In this document: piece after piece, positions 34,627-43,524 of the stretch
Layout: each line of letters starts with the position of its first letter
Numbering within the stretch: the stretch's first letter is position 1
Notes under the pieces: model-generated
The model's input: only the letters and a program-made list of their open reading frames with translations
The model's database searches: none
What the model was told of the DNA's origin: nothing
NCBI GenBank assembly: GCA_964402065.1
Contig: CAYOAN010000001.1
Span: 124,001 to 188,000, forward strand
Reading direction: 5' to 3'
Length of the DNA stretch: 64,000 nt
Source of the DNA: CAIWMF01 sp964402065
GTDB lineage: Bacteria; Verrucomicrobiota; Verrucomicrobiia; Chthoniobacterales; UBA6821
Made by a program: the position numbers and the translations under genes

Positions 34627-35250
34627 ATGAATCGTCTGCGACCACTCTTCATTACTATTGCCCTTCTCTTCTTTTTAGGATGGCTTGGGTTTGTTGCGTA
34701 CTCCTACTTGCAGTTAGGGCGTCTTGTTCCGCAAGTCGAGAGCGATGGGAGTTTTCCTCCTATGCAAAGTGGAAGCGCTATTCGCGGGGCTAAGGTTTAT
34801 GCAGTTGAAGGATGTGTTACCTGTCATAGCCAACAAATTCGCCAAGCTGGCCTAACGCGTTCTGATATTGATCGCAATTGGGGTAAGCGACCTTCCGTTC
34901 CTCGCGATTATTTGAGAGAATATACCGCTTTTCTTGGAACCTCTCGAATTGGTCCTGACTTAAGTAATGTTGGTGTCCGTGCTGCGGACCCCGTTTGGTA
35001 TTATCGACATCTTTATGAACCAACAATGATGACACCTGGATCAAATATGCCAGCATATCGTTATCTTTTTAAAATGCGAAAAATCCAGGGAGCATGTTCA
35101 GACGAGGCTGTTCCTTTGTCAGGTTCTCATGCTCCTAAGGAAGGCTATGAAGTCATTCCCACTGAAGATGCTAAAGACCTTGTTGCTTACTTGCTCTCTC
35201 GGAAACAAGATTATACCTTGCCAGAAGCTCCTTCCGTTCCTGAAAAATAA
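34627..35250 (+). CDS. CcoO-like monoheme cytochrome c
   Basis: The 207-residue protein has an N-terminal anchor (7-27) and a cytochrome c domain with GCVTCHSQQIR (heme site 63-67), RIGPDLSNVG and SNMPAY, whose Met is the likely axial ligand. These three motifs are diagnostic of CcoO of cbb3 oxidases. A Cys-containing insert (KIQGACSDEAVPLSG) near 150-165 is unusual. Unlike its CcoN-like neighbour it keeps all heme-binding residues. The ATG at 34627 is preferred over a TTG at 34603 inside the preceding gene. Confidence 0.9.
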   Translation: MNRLRPLFITIALLFFLGWLGFVAYSYLQLGRLVPQVESDGSFPPMQSGSAIRGAKVYAVEGCVTCHSQQIRQAGLTRSDIDRNWGKRPSVPRDYLREYTAFLGTSRIGPDLSNVGVRAADPVWYYRHLYEPTMMTPGSNMPAYRYLFKMRKIQGACSDEAVPLSGSHAPKEGYEVIPTEDAKDLVAYLLSRKQDYTLPEAPSVPEK

Positions 35251-35264
35251 AACATTTTCTTTTT

Positions 35265-35969
35265 GTGAATTCATCTAATATTTCTCATTCTTCTCATGAC
35301 TTGCAGCTCGAGCGTGATCTGGTGGAGATCAATCATGCTCCCGCAACGCTCCACCACTCTAATAGAGATGGCTTTTTTAGACCTTTGCCACTGTGGCTAA
35401 TGACGTTTTCCATTTTTTTATTTTTCTGGGCTGGAATGTATTTGGCTTACAATAGCGGTGGTTTTAAATCAACTGTCTTCGATGCTAGCGTTGTTTCTTG
35501 GAGTGGCGGTGGGAACAGCAGTGCAGCAGCGCCAATTGATATGAATGCACTTGGGAAAAAAGTTTTCACACAGACTTGCGTAATCTGTCACCAAGCAACA
35601 GGACTTGGTGTTCCAGGGCAATTTCCTGCTCTTGTTGGAACAGAGTGGGTTCTTTCCCAAGATTGGCATGGCGATAATCACTTGGTAAAACAAGTGCTCT
35701 ATGGAATGCAAGGGCCAATCACAGTAAAAGGATTGCCATTTAATAATGCAATGGCCGCTTGGAATCAACTTTCAGACCAACAAATTGCTGCTGTACTAAC
35801 CTATATTCGTTCAGAGTGGGGAAATAATGCACCTCCAATCACAACAGAGTTTGTGACCAAGGTCCGTGCTGATACCAAACCTCGTAGCGAGGCTTGGACT
35901 CTCGCTGAAATGAAAGCCATTCCAAAAGAAGACTGTGCTCCTACAGCAGCAGCCTCAGCAAAGAAATAA
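35265..35969 (+). CDS. CcoP-like membrane-anchored monoheme cytochrome c
   Basis: The 234-residue protein begins at a GTG. It has a His-rich cytoplasmic N-terminus (about 40 residues), one membrane segment (43-63), and a class I cytochrome c domain with CVICH (105-109), GVPGQFPALVGTEWV and a later Met near NAMAAW. CcoP has two hemes; only one is here. It closes the CcoN-like, CcoO-like, cytochrome trio and lies two bases before coxB, so it may hand electrons to the CuA centre. Confidence 0.88.
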   Translation: MNSSNISHSSHDLQLERDLVEINHAPATLHHSNRDGFFRPLPLWLMTFSIFLFFWAGMYLAYNSGGFKSTVFDASVVSWSGGGNSSAAAPIDMNALGKKVFTQTCVICHQATGLGVPGQFPALVGTEWVLSQDWHGDNHLVKQVLYGMQGPITVKGLPFNNAMAAWNQLSDQQIAAVLTYIRSEWGNNAPPITTEFVTKVRADTKPRSEAWTLAEMKAIPKEDCAPTAAASAKK

Positions 35970-35971
35970 TC

Positions 35972-36832
35972 ATGAAGTTCTCGTTTAAACATTTTCCTTT
36001 TCAGAAGCTTGTTATTCTTATAGCAACGTTTTTTCTTTTTTCGGTCAGTGCTATGGCAGAAATGCGTTCTGGAAACATCTATTGGTTGCCTCGCAATGCA
36101 ACCCTCAACGGGATTGAAGTGGATAGTCTTCTCACATTCATTTTTTGGTTAACAACGGCTGTTTTCTTTCTTGTTCAAACTGTTTTCATTTATTATTTGA
36201 TCAAGTATCGTCGCCGTCCAGGAGTAAAGGCTCACTACAGTCATGGGAATAATACCCTGGAGATTATTTGGACAACATTGCCAACATTAGTTTTTTTAGG
36301 ATTAGCGATTTATGGCAATCGTATGTGGTATGAAATTCATCGTCCTGCTCCAGAAGATGCCCTGACAATTGAGGTCACAGGATATCAGTTTGCTTGGGAT
36401 TTTCGCTATCCTGGCACAAGCGGGACACTAGCTCGATCGGATGTTCGTAATATCACGCCTATTAATAAATTTGGTGTTGATATGACAGATCCACGTGCTA
36501 AGGAAGATTTTTCCACAACAGAATTAGTCATTCCCGTTGGAAAACCAGTTCATGTTTTAATCCGTTCCCGTGATGTCATTCATTCTTTTTATGTTCCAGA
36601 GTTTCGTATTTATCAAGATGCAGTGCCTGGACGTACTATTGGATGGGTTTGGTTTAAAACCCTTCGAACAGGGAGCTTTCAACTTGCTTGCAGCCAGCTT
36701 TGTGGTAAAGGTCACTACAATATGAAGGCCCCAATTCGTGTGGTGAGCCAAGAAGAATATGACAAGTGGTATGCTGAAAAAGTGACTAAGCCAAATGTTT
36801 TTATTGAAACGGGACTCACTGTAACAAACTAG
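35972..36832 (+). CDS. coxB: Cytochrome c oxidase subunit II
   Basis: The 286-residue subunit has a signal peptide (cleavage after AMAE region, about 28), two membrane helices (about 48-72 and 92-112), and a CuA cupredoxin domain. The CuA ligands are His in VIHSFYVPEF, and C240, C244, H248 and M251 in CSQLCGKGHYNM. The usual Glu between the cysteines is Gln, a minor change because that residue binds through its backbone. There is no fused cytochrome c, so the oxidase is of the aa3 rather than caa3 type, with electrons probably supplied by ActE or the CcoP-like protein. Confidence 0.95.
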   Translation: MKFSFKHFPFQKLVILIATFFLFSVSAMAEMRSGNIYWLPRNATLNGIEVDSLLTFIFWLTTAVFFLVQTVFIYYLIKYRRRPGVKAHYSHGNNTLEIIWTTLPTLVFLGLAIYGNRMWYEIHRPAPEDALTIEVTGYQFAWDFRYPGTSGTLARSDVRNITPINKFGVDMTDPRAKEDFSTTELVIPVGKPVHVLIRSRDVIHSFYVPEFRIYQDAVPGRTIGWVWFKTLRTGSFQLACSQLCGKGHYNMKAPIRVVSQEEYDKWYAEKVTKPNVFIETGLTVTN

Positions 36833-36852
36833 TTAATATTTTCTGAATTTTT

Positions 36853-38631
36853 ATGAACGCTGTAATGACTTCTACTTCTGTCAAAAAAGAGCATGCTGAA
36901 GCAGCTCATCATGACCATGCTTCTCCAGGCATCATGAAATATATCTGGAGCTATGATCATAAAATGATTGGGCTTCAATATCTCTGGACATCTTTCTTTT
37001 TTCTTTTGATTGGCGGAGCCTTAGCTTTAGCTGTTCGTTTTCAATTAGGATTTCCGAATCATCCTGTGCCTTTGCTTGGAAGATTTCTTCCTTCTACTCT
37101 TGTAACTGATGAGGGAGCTATCATTCCTGGAGGTTTTAACATGCTTGTGACCATGCATGCTACATTCATGGTTTTCTTTTTTGTAATGCCAACCATTATT
37201 GGAGCTTTTGGAAATTATCTCATTCCTTTGAAAATTGGAGCCGGTGATATGGCTTTTCCTCTTTTAAATGAGTTGAGTTATTGGCTTTTTGTGCTTTCTG
37301 GTTTTATTATGCTTGGAGCTTTTTTTGCTCCAGGAGGTGCCCCTGGAACTGGGTGGACTGCATACCCTCCATTGAGTTCTGTGGCTGCTTTTAACCAAAC
37401 GCAGCTTGGTCAAACTCTGTGGGGCGCTGGAATTTTTGTTAATGGACTTGCCTCTATTGCAGGTGCAACAAACTATATTACCACAGTGATTACAATGAGA
37501 GCTCCGGGAATGACAATGTTTCGGTTGCCATTGACAGTTTGGGCACTGTTTGTTACTTCGATTCTTTTGATTTTTGCCGTTCCTGTTCTTTCAGCAGCAG
37601 CAGCAATGCTTGCATTTGATCTTAATTTTGGAACCAGTTTCTTTAGGCCGGCAGGAAATGGACAGCCGCTTCTTTGGCAACATCTTTTTTGGTTTTTTGG
37701 ACACCCTGAAGTTTATATTATGATTTTGCCAGCTATGGGTCTGGTTTCCGAGATCATGCCCGTTTTTGCTCGTAAACCTATCTTTGGTTATAAAGCTATG
37801 GTTTACGCAATGGGAGCAATCGGTTTTCTTGGATTCATTGTTTGGGGGCACCATATGTTTGTCAGTGGAATGAACCTTACTTTGAGTGCAACCTTTTCAG
37901 TAGCAACGATGGTCATTGCTGTTCCTTCGGCAATTAAAACTTTCAATTGGCTTGGTACTATTTGGAAAGGATCTATTGAGTATACTGTGCCAATGTGCTT
38001 TGCCTTAGCTTTTGTTGCAATGTTTGTTATTGGAGGCCTCAGTGGTATCTTTATGGCTTCAACGCCGGTTGACCTTTTTGTCCATCACACTTATTTTATT
38101 GTTGCTCACTTCCACTATGTTCTTTTTGGAGGTAGTATATTTGCTATTTTTGGAGCTTTCTATTTTTGGTTTCCAAAGATGTTTGGGCGAATGACAAACC
38201 ATACTCTTGGAATGGTCCATTTTTTCACAACGCTCGTGTTTTTCAATCTTACCTTTTTCCCTATGCACAATTTGGGTCTTGGTGGAATGATGCGCCGTAT
38301 TTCTGATCCAACAGTCTATGAACACTTGCGTCAATTACAACCGCTCAACGTGCTTTCTACTATTGGGGCTTTTGGGTTAGGGCTTTCAACACTTGTTTTC
38401 TTTGTAAATGTTATTTATAGCCTCCGCTGTGGGCCTAAGGCACCTAATAATCCTTGGCGCTCTACTACCTTAGAATGGACTCTTCCATCACCAGTGACGC
38501 TACATGGGAACTTTCCTGTAACGCCAACAGTTTATAACGGCCCTTACGAGTATAGTGTTCCAGGTATGGAAGATGATTACTTGCCTCAGGATGTCAAGGC
38601 TCCGGAGACAGCTCAGTTGGAGCTACATTAA
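36853..38631 (+). CDS. coxA: Cytochrome c oxidase subunit I (A-type heme-copper oxidase)
   Basis: The 592-residue subunit has 12 membrane helices and the full ligand set: low-spin heme His in TMHATFMVFF, CuB His and Tyr in FGHPEVYI, VWGHHMF, and heme a3 and a His in HHTYFIVAHFHYVLFGG. The Glu in GHPEV marks an A1-type oxidase with a D-channel. The N-terminal 25 residues are His/Ala-rich. It reduces oxygen to water and pumps protons. It lies 20 bases after coxB. This is the functional oxidase core, in contrast to the ligand-free CcoN-like protein upstream. Confidence 0.97.
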   Translation: MNAVMTSTSVKKEHAEAAHHDHASPGIMKYIWSYDHKMIGLQYLWTSFFFLLIGGALALAVRFQLGFPNHPVPLLGRFLPSTLVTDEGAIIPGGFNMLVTMHATFMVFFFVMPTIIGAFGNYLIPLKIGAGDMAFPLLNELSYWLFVLSGFIMLGAFFAPGGAPGTGWTAYPPLSSVAAFNQTQLGQTLWGAGIFVNGLASIAGATNYITTVITMRAPGMTMFRLPLTVWALFVTSILLIFAVPVLSAAAAMLAFDLNFGTSFFRPAGNGQPLLWQHLFWFFGHPEVYIMILPAMGLVSEIMPVFARKPIFGYKAMVYAMGAIGFLGFIVWGHHMFVSGMNLTLSATFSVATMVIAVPSAIKTFNWLGTIWKGSIEYTVPMCFALAFVAMFVIGGLSGIFMASTPVDLFVHHTYFIVAHFHYVLFGGSIFAIFGAFYFWFPKMFGRMTNHTLGMVHFFTTLVFFNLTFFPMHNLGLGGMMRRISDPTVYEHLRQLQPLNVLSTIGAFGLGLSTLVFFVNVIYSLRCGPKAPNNPWRSTTLEWTLPSPVTLHGNFPVTPTVYNGPYEYSVPGMEDDYLPQDVKAPETAQLELH

Positions 38632-38735
38632 AAAGTAACAACTAACCGATAATGAGCTCGTTAGGCTCAGAGTCAAATAAGAATTTTTAACTTTTTGTAT
38701 TGTTGAAGCTTATTTACGAACAATCATCATAAAAA

Positions 38736-39818
38736 ATGTTGTCTCAGAATTCATCGATAGCTACTCGTTACTCGCTACCTGTTACTTTACTTCACGTTTT
38801 CGCACTCGTTACAACGCTCCTGACTTTTTTTCTTCTTTTTAGCGGCGGTTTAGTTACCTCAAAAGGTGTTGGAATGTCAGTTCCTGATTGGCCGACAACG
38901 TACGGCTATAATATGTTTGCTTTCCCTTTGTCTCGATGGGTTGGGGGAGTTTTTTATGAACATACGCACCGCCTTTTGGCTTCCGGAATTGGTCTCTTGA
39001 CAGTCATTTTAGGAGTAATGGCTTTCTTTTTAGAAAAGCGGAGGTGGGTGAGGCGATTCGCATTCGTACTCTTGATCGGTGTTATCTTGCAAGGAGTGTT
39101 AGGGGGACTTCGTGTTACCCTTTATAAAGATGAAATTGGAATTTTTCATGCAATTGTAGCGCAAACCTTTTTTGCCCTTTTGTTAATTTTTTCTGCAGTT
39201 ACAAGTCGTTCTTTCATTGATGGGACATGGGCTGGAGATGCTCCTGCAGCTAAGCTTCGCTGGTTAGCCTTGGCCGGTGTTCTGCTTACATATGTTCAGC
39301 TTACGCTTGCAGCAACGATGAGGCATGCTCATTTGGGATTGTCGATTCCTGATTTTCCAACTGCTTATGGAAACTTTCTTCCAGACCTTTCGGATCAAGC
39401 TTTAAAAGTCATTAATGCTGGGCGTTTGGCGCATGGAATGATGCCAACAACAGTAACGCAGATTTGTTTGCAACTCATTCATCGTGGCGGGGCGCTCTTG
39501 TTAATGGGAGTGGTGTTGTTATTGATGATCCGGGCTAAAGAATTATTGCCAGAGCGGCATTGGGTTCATCGCTGGTCTCTCGTTTGGGCCTTGTTATTAG
39601 TGCTGCAAGCAGCATTGGGAGCTTGGACTATCTGGTCTAATAAAGCAGCAGATGTTGCAACAGCTCACATGACCCTCGGGGCCCTAATGCTAGGAGGAGC
39701 GATGCTATTAACATTTCGATTGTTTGTTGCTCGAGTCACTAAAGTAGAAGAAGCTTGCGGGGTTGCAGTAGATGAAGAAGGAAACTTTAATGAGAGCTCT
39801 CTCTCTACTGTAAGCTGA
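38736..39818 (+). CDS. ctaA: Heme A synthase (COX15/CtaA)
   Basis: The 360-residue membrane enzyme oxidises the C8 methyl of heme O to make heme A for the oxidase. Eight membrane helices are visible. The conserved heme ligands and motifs are present in both halves: GVGMSVPDWPTTYG, YEHTHRLLAS, IFHAIVAQ, LGLSIPDFPTAYG, LIHRGGALL and TAHMTLGAL. It follows coxA after 104 bases, the widest gap in the cluster, and is two bases before ctaB. Confidence 0.95.
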   Translation: MLSQNSSIATRYSLPVTLLHVFALVTTLLTFFLLFSGGLVTSKGVGMSVPDWPTTYGYNMFAFPLSRWVGGVFYEHTHRLLASGIGLLTVILGVMAFFLEKRRWVRRFAFVLLIGVILQGVLGGLRVTLYKDEIGIFHAIVAQTFFALLLIFSAVTSRSFIDGTWAGDAPAAKLRWLALAGVLLTYVQLTLAATMRHAHLGLSIPDFPTAYGNFLPDLSDQALKVINAGRLAHGMMPTTVTQICLQLIHRGGALLLMGVVLLLMIRAKELLPERHWVHRWSLVWALLLVLQAALGAWTIWSNKAADVATAHMTLGALMLGGAMLLTFRLFVARVTKVEEACGVAVDEEGNFNESSLSTVS

Positions 39819-39838
39819 TTGTGAAAGCAGCAAATACC

Positions 39839-40720
39839 ATGAACGATGTGATGGAATTAATTAAGGCGCGTTTGTCTTTGCTTGTATTGATCACAACGCT
39901 TGTTGGATTTTTATTGGGATGGAATGGGCCATTAAACTATTTTTTGCTGAGCGCAACTTTACTAGGGACAGCACTCTCTGCATGTGGTGCTTCAGCCCTT
40001 AATCAATGGTGGGAGCGAGCGCTTGATGCTTTGATGAAGCGCACAGAGAATCGCCCTCTTCCTGCAAAAAGATTGCATCCTCGCGATGCGCTTTTTTTTG
40101 GTTTGCTTTCGTGTTTTGTAGGGGCAGCGCTTTTGTTTTTTTTCGTCAATTTGCTTGCTGCCCTTTTGGCAATATTAACAGTGATTATTTATGTTTTGGC
40201 TTACACGCCATTAAAACGACGCACAACGTTGAATACCTTGCTGGGAGCGATTCCTGGTGCGTTACCGCCTCTCATTGGTTGGGCAGCAGCAACAAATGAT
40301 ATTGGTATGGGAGGAGCTGTCCTTTTTTTGATTCTCTGGTTTTGGCAGATGCCTCATTTTCTCGCGATTGCTTGGCTGTACCGAGATGATTATGCTGCTG
40401 CTGGTTTTCGGATGCTCAGTGTTGACGATCCCGAGGGCTTTATGACATCACGTCAAGCTTTGCTCTATGCACTCGGCCTTCTTGCGGTTTCTCTATTGCC
40501 AACAATTCTAGGAATGGCATCAGTATTTTATTTTATAATAGCGTTGGTGTTAGGAGTTTTTTTTACGCTTGCCGGATTTTTGTTTGTCAAAGACCGGACT
40601 CGGGAAAATGCGCGTCGACTTTTCTTTGCTTCCATTATTTATTTACCGCTTATTTTAGGGGCGTTGGTCATATTTAAAAATTCAACGCTTCAAATTTCTA
40701 ATCTTATTATTTTTCCATGA
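39839..40720 (+). CDS. ctaB: Protoheme IX farnesyltransferase (COX10/CtaB)
   Basis: The 293-residue UbiA-type prenyltransferase converts heme B to heme O. The first aspartate-rich motif region reads NQWWERALDALMKRTENRPL, with Glu as in mitochondrial COX10, and the second motif lies in YRDDYAAAGFRML. About nine membrane helices. I prefer the ATG at 39839 (MNDVMELIKARLSLLVL) over the GTG at 39821, which adds six residues. The stop overlaps the start of a 38-residue membrane peptide gene. Confidence 0.94.
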   Translation: MNDVMELIKARLSLLVLITTLVGFLLGWNGPLNYFLLSATLLGTALSACGASALNQWWERALDALMKRTENRPLPAKRLHPRDALFFGLLSCFVGAALLFFFVNLLAALLAILTVIIYVLAYTPLKRRTTLNTLLGAIPGALPPLIGWAAATNDIGMGGAVLFLILWFWQMPHFLAIAWLYRDDYAAAGFRMLSVDDPEGFMTSRQALLYALGLLAVSLLPTILGMASVFYFIIALVLGVFFTLAGFLFVKDRTRENARRLFFASIIYLPLILGALVIFKNSTLQISNLIIFP

Positions 40721-40833
40721 TGTCAAAAAAAAGTCGGATTATTGTTGGTCTTGGCATTTTTATTTTTGCAATAGGCCTCTGTGCACTTGTAATTTGGCTG
40801 ATGCTTCTTCGTGGTCCGGCGCTCACTCAATAA
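40717..40833 (+). CDS. 38-residue single-pass membrane peptide in the cox cluster
   Basis: An ATG overlapping the ctaB stop (ATGA) opens a 38-residue frame: a basic start (MMSKKSR), one hydrophobic helix (about 8-31) and the tail LRGPALTQ. A second ATG follows at once. Position, coupling and topology fit a small oxidase subunit or assembly factor, such as the tiny subunit IV or CcoS/CcoQ-like peptides, though no sequence match is claimed. It precedes coxC by 46 bases. Confidence 0.6.
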   Translation: MMSKKSRIIVGLGIFIFAIGLCALVIWLMLLRGPALTQ

Positions 40834-40879
40834 ATCTTATAGCCAAAACTCTTCTCTTCTTTTAAGATAACCTCAATTT

Positions 40880-41503
40880 ATGTCTTCAGCTGCACTTCCA
40901 ACTTCTTTTTCTGATTCTTTAACCCCTGCAGAGCCTGTGCATCACGGCGCACCACCGCGTGTTTGCAAGTTTGGCATGATTGTCTTTTTGCTGTCCGAAG
41001 CAATGCTCTTTGCTGGACTCATTGGAGGTTATATTGTCTTGCGTCTTGGATGTGCTCAGTGGCCTCCATCACCCGAATTGCCAGCGTTTCCTAAGGTTCT
41101 AACCGGGTGTAACACACTCATTCTTATTTGTAGTAGTCTTGCATTTCATATGGTAGAGGTTGCTGTTAAGAGCGGAAAGACTGGTCAACGCTGGTTGTTC
41201 TTAACGATTGCACTTGGTGCTACCTTTCTCTGTGGGCAGGCTTATGAGTGGACTCACCTTTATCATGAAGGTCTCTGGTTCCATCTTGGTGGTGTTTATG
41301 GTTCTTCCTTTTTTGTATTAACAGGATTTCATGGAGTTCACGTTTTGATCGGAGTGTTGCTTCTTATATGGTGCTTTTTAAGACAAGTTCTTTTCAAATC
41401 ATTCACCAAGCAGCATCATGTCGCACTCGATAATGTTGGACTTTATTGGCACTTCGTCGATGTAGTTTGGATTTTTCTTTATACCGTTCTCTATCTCGTT
41501 TGA
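40880..41503 (+). CDS. coxC: Cytochrome c oxidase subunit III
   Basis: The 207-residue subunit has five membrane helices, the short form common with ACIII-linked oxidases. Motifs include FLLSEAMLFAGLIGGYIVLR, QAYEWTHLY, SSFFVLTGFHGVHVLIG and LYWHFVDVVWIFLYTVLY, all typical of subunit III. It stabilises the oxidase and proton uptake. Its stop overlaps the TTG start of the sco gene (TTGA). Confidence 0.94.
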   Translation: MSSAALPTSFSDSLTPAEPVHHGAPPRVCKFGMIVFLLSEAMLFAGLIGGYIVLRLGCAQWPPSPELPAFPKVLTGCNTLILICSSLAFHMVEVAVKSGKTGQRWLFLTIALGATFLCGQAYEWTHLYHEGLWFHLGGVYGSSFFVLTGFHGVHVLIGVLLLIWCFLRQVLFKSFTKQHHVALDNVGLYWHFVDVVWIFLYTVLYLV

Positions 41504-42129
41504 ACTCTGCTTTCCCCCATTCTAAATCGCTTCCACTTTTTTGGTGGGCGGCTATTTGCTTCCTCGTTGTAATTCTCCTCGGGGGGGCAGTTGTGATGTT
41601 TCAAAAGTCTGAGCAACGCTGTACTATGACGGAGCCCCCAATTGCTGAGGTTCCTGATTTTAGTTTTACAACACAGGATGGAAGCACGTTGACGAAAGCA
41701 GACTTGCTTGGGAAAGTTTGGATTGCGGATTTTATCTTTACGCGTTGCGCCGGGCCCTGTCCGGTTATGACCTCACATATGGCTGGATTGGCCTCCAAAG
41801 TTTTAAAAACTTCTAATGTCAAACTAGTTTCTATCAGCGTTGATCCTGCGTATGATACACCTGCTGTCTTGGCGCAATATGCTGCTAATATTCGCGCAAA
41901 TCCTACTAGATGGTATTTTTTAACAGGACCACTTGATCAGGTTACAGCTTTTACTCAACAGGGAATGAAGCAGTCTCTAGTTAGCGAACCGGGAGGAATG
42001 CCAAATCATTCTACACGCTTTTTAGTCATTGACCAAAAGGGAATGATTCGGAGTTGTCATGATGTGAGTGATCCAGAGATGGATCAAAAAATTCTTAGTG
42101 AGGTAGGAAGTCTTTTACGTCAGCATTAA
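41500..42129 (+). CDS. sco: SCO1/SenC copper chaperone
   Basis: The 209-residue membrane-anchored thioredoxin-fold protein delivers copper to the CuA site of CoxB. Copper ligands are in FTRCAGPCPVM (CX3C) and the His in NHSTRFLVI. One N-terminal membrane segment (about 12-33) precedes the domain. The best start is a TTG whose last two bases are shared with the coxC stop codon; an earlier in-frame ATG at 41446 lies within coxC and would spoil the N-terminus. Confidence 0.93.
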   Translation: MNSAFPHSKSLPLFWWAAICFLVVILLGGAVVMFQKSEQRCTMTEPPIAEVPDFSFTTQDGSTLTKADLLGKVWIADFIFTRCAGPCPVMTSHMAGLASKVLKTSNVKLVSISVDPAYDTPAVLAQYAANIRANPTRWYFLTGPLDQVTAFTQQGMKQSLVSEPGGMPNHSTRFLVIDQKGMIRSCHDVSDPEMDQKILSEVGSLLRQH

Positions 42130-42139
42130 CAAAGATCAT

Positions 42140-42382
42140 ATGAAAATTTTGTTTCTACTTTTTATTTTTTTAAGTCCTTTTCAGCTCCTAGCCTGCGAAG
42201 GTTGTAAAATGGCTGCCTCCAAAGGTATTTCAGAACCACAAACGATCATGGCTGGAATGGCTTTTTCATGGAGTGTCCTTTTTATGCTGGCAGTCTTTCT
42301 TTTTCTCATAGGAGTTTTTGCATGGGCCATGCGTCATGCTTGTTTACAGGCTGATGCAGCGCATGGCATTTCAAAAAGCTAG
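42140..42382 (+). CDS. Small membrane protein with CEGC pair
   Basis: The 80-residue protein has a signal-like first segment ending LLACEGCKMAAS (C19 and C22 region) and a second membrane helix (about 45-66). The CxxC just outside the membrane could bind copper or be redox active; that is inference. The position between sco and the DUF420 gene supports a role in oxidase assembly. I do not recognise a named family. Confidence 0.6.
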   Translation: MKILFLLFIFLSPFQLLACEGCKMAASKGISEPQTIMAGMAFSWSVLFMLAVFLFLIGVFAWAMRHACLQADAAHGISKS

Positions 42383-42433
42383 AAATTTTAAATAAGAAGT
42401 CTCTTTCCCCAACTGTTCAATATAACTTTTTTT

Positions 42434-42868
42434 ATGTCTCTTCATTCTCTTCCTTTATTAAATGCTTCACTCAATGGTTTAAGCGCTCTTTTATTGGTGA
42501 GCGGATGGTGCTTCATTAAAAACGAACGTCGAGTTGCTCATGCAAGTTGCATGATTCTAGCTTTTTTGACGTCATGTTTATTTTTGGGATGCTATCTTTA
42601 TTATCACTTTCATCTTCCTGGGCACCATGTTCCTTTTACAACACCAGGGGTACCTCGAGCAGTTTACTTTTTTATTCTCTTTACCCACCTTCCTCTGGCT
42701 TTAATTCTTGTTCCGCTGGTGATCATGACTTTTATGCCTGCATTACGCCAACGTTTTGATAAGCACAAAAAAATGGCACATTGGACATTGCCCATTTGGC
42801 TTTATGTCTCCGTGACAGGTGTCTTGGTTTATTGTATGCTCTACCTATGGTACCCAACAAAATTATGA
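42434..42868 (+). CDS. DUF420 membrane protein
   Basis: The 144-residue protein has four membrane helices with conserved His residues (YYHFHLPGHHVPF, THLPLAL, HKKMAHWTLPIWLYVSVTGV), the hallmark of DUF420. Members, including CtaM-like proteins, sit in oxidase clusters and are thought to assist heme or copper insertion. Its stop codon overlaps the start of the Cys-rich protein gene by four bases. Confidence 0.88.
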   Translation: MSLHSLPLLNASLNGLSALLLVSGWCFIKNERRVAHASCMILAFLTSCLFLGCYLYYHFHLPGHHVPFTTPGVPRAVYFFILFTHLPLALILVPLVIMTFMPALRQRFDKHKKMAHWTLPIWLYVSVTGVLVYCMLYLWYPTKL

Positions 42869-43422
42869 ACATATCTACCTCCGTTCACCACAACCGTTCT
42901 ATGCCTCATTCTGGGCTTGAAAAAACAGGAACACTTGATGCTTTTGTTCATGATCGAGATCAAGACCAGCTTGTCTTAGCAATGTTTGAGTTGAGGCCAT
43001 GGACGCTTGGCGAGTTACAACTTTTTCAATTGCAGGAAAAATTAAATGCTTATCTTTCTTTTATTTTGGATGGTGAAATGGAAGAGTCGTTTCCTCATCT
43101 TATTGGAAAGCCAGTTCGGATTGAGTTACGCACTCTTCATGAACCAAGCGAAGAAGCTCTAGGATTTTTACAACGTGTAAAAGAGCAAATCATGCATCAA
43201 CAGATTGGACTCGAGACTGTTTTAATTGAAGAGCAAATGGATGGTTGTCGTTGCAATCATCAAGGAGCTGAATGTTGTGGAGGTCCATCAATGTTTTCAA
43301 TTGATCAGAAAGCGTGCTGTCAGGACAACACTGGCGGGCGTTGCTGCCAGGAAAAGAGGCAAGAAGCTTGTTGTCAAACTGCTGATGAAGCACATGAATC
43401 AGTCTCTTGTTGTTGCCATTAA
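42865..43422 (+). CDS. Protein with Cys-rich metallothionein-like tail
   Basis: The 185-residue cytoplasmic protein has an N-terminal domain (about 20-110: LDAFVHDRDQDQLVLAMFEL, then LQEKLNAYLSFILDGEM) that resembles DUF6572-type proteins. The last 60 residues hold 13 cysteines, mostly as CC pairs: CRC, ECC, ACC, RCC, ACC and a final SCCCH. This is not part of the usual domain and looks made to bind soft metals, probably copper for the adjacent oxidase genes. The ATG overlaps the DUF420 stop. The gene closes the respiratory cluster. Confidence 0.7.
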   Translation: MNISTSVHHNRSMPHSGLEKTGTLDAFVHDRDQDQLVLAMFELRPWTLGELQLFQLQEKLNAYLSFILDGEMEESFPHLIGKPVRIELRTLHEPSEEALGFLQRVKEQIMHQQIGLETVLIEEQMDGCRCNHQGAECCGGPSMFSIDQKACCQDNTGGRCCQEKRQEACCQTADEAHESVSCCCH

Positions 43423-43524
43423 GTAGAAAACTACTTATTCAGTTTTTAAGAAAATGATCAAGACGATCGATCGTTGTTTTTTGCTCTTTAAGCATTACGC
43501 TGTTGCTTTACAAATGTTCTTCCC

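Noticed and set aside
39961..40060. Loss of a catalytic Asp in CtaB (Glu in NQWWERALD)
   Set aside because: Mitochondrial COX10 has Glu at the same place, so this is normal variation.
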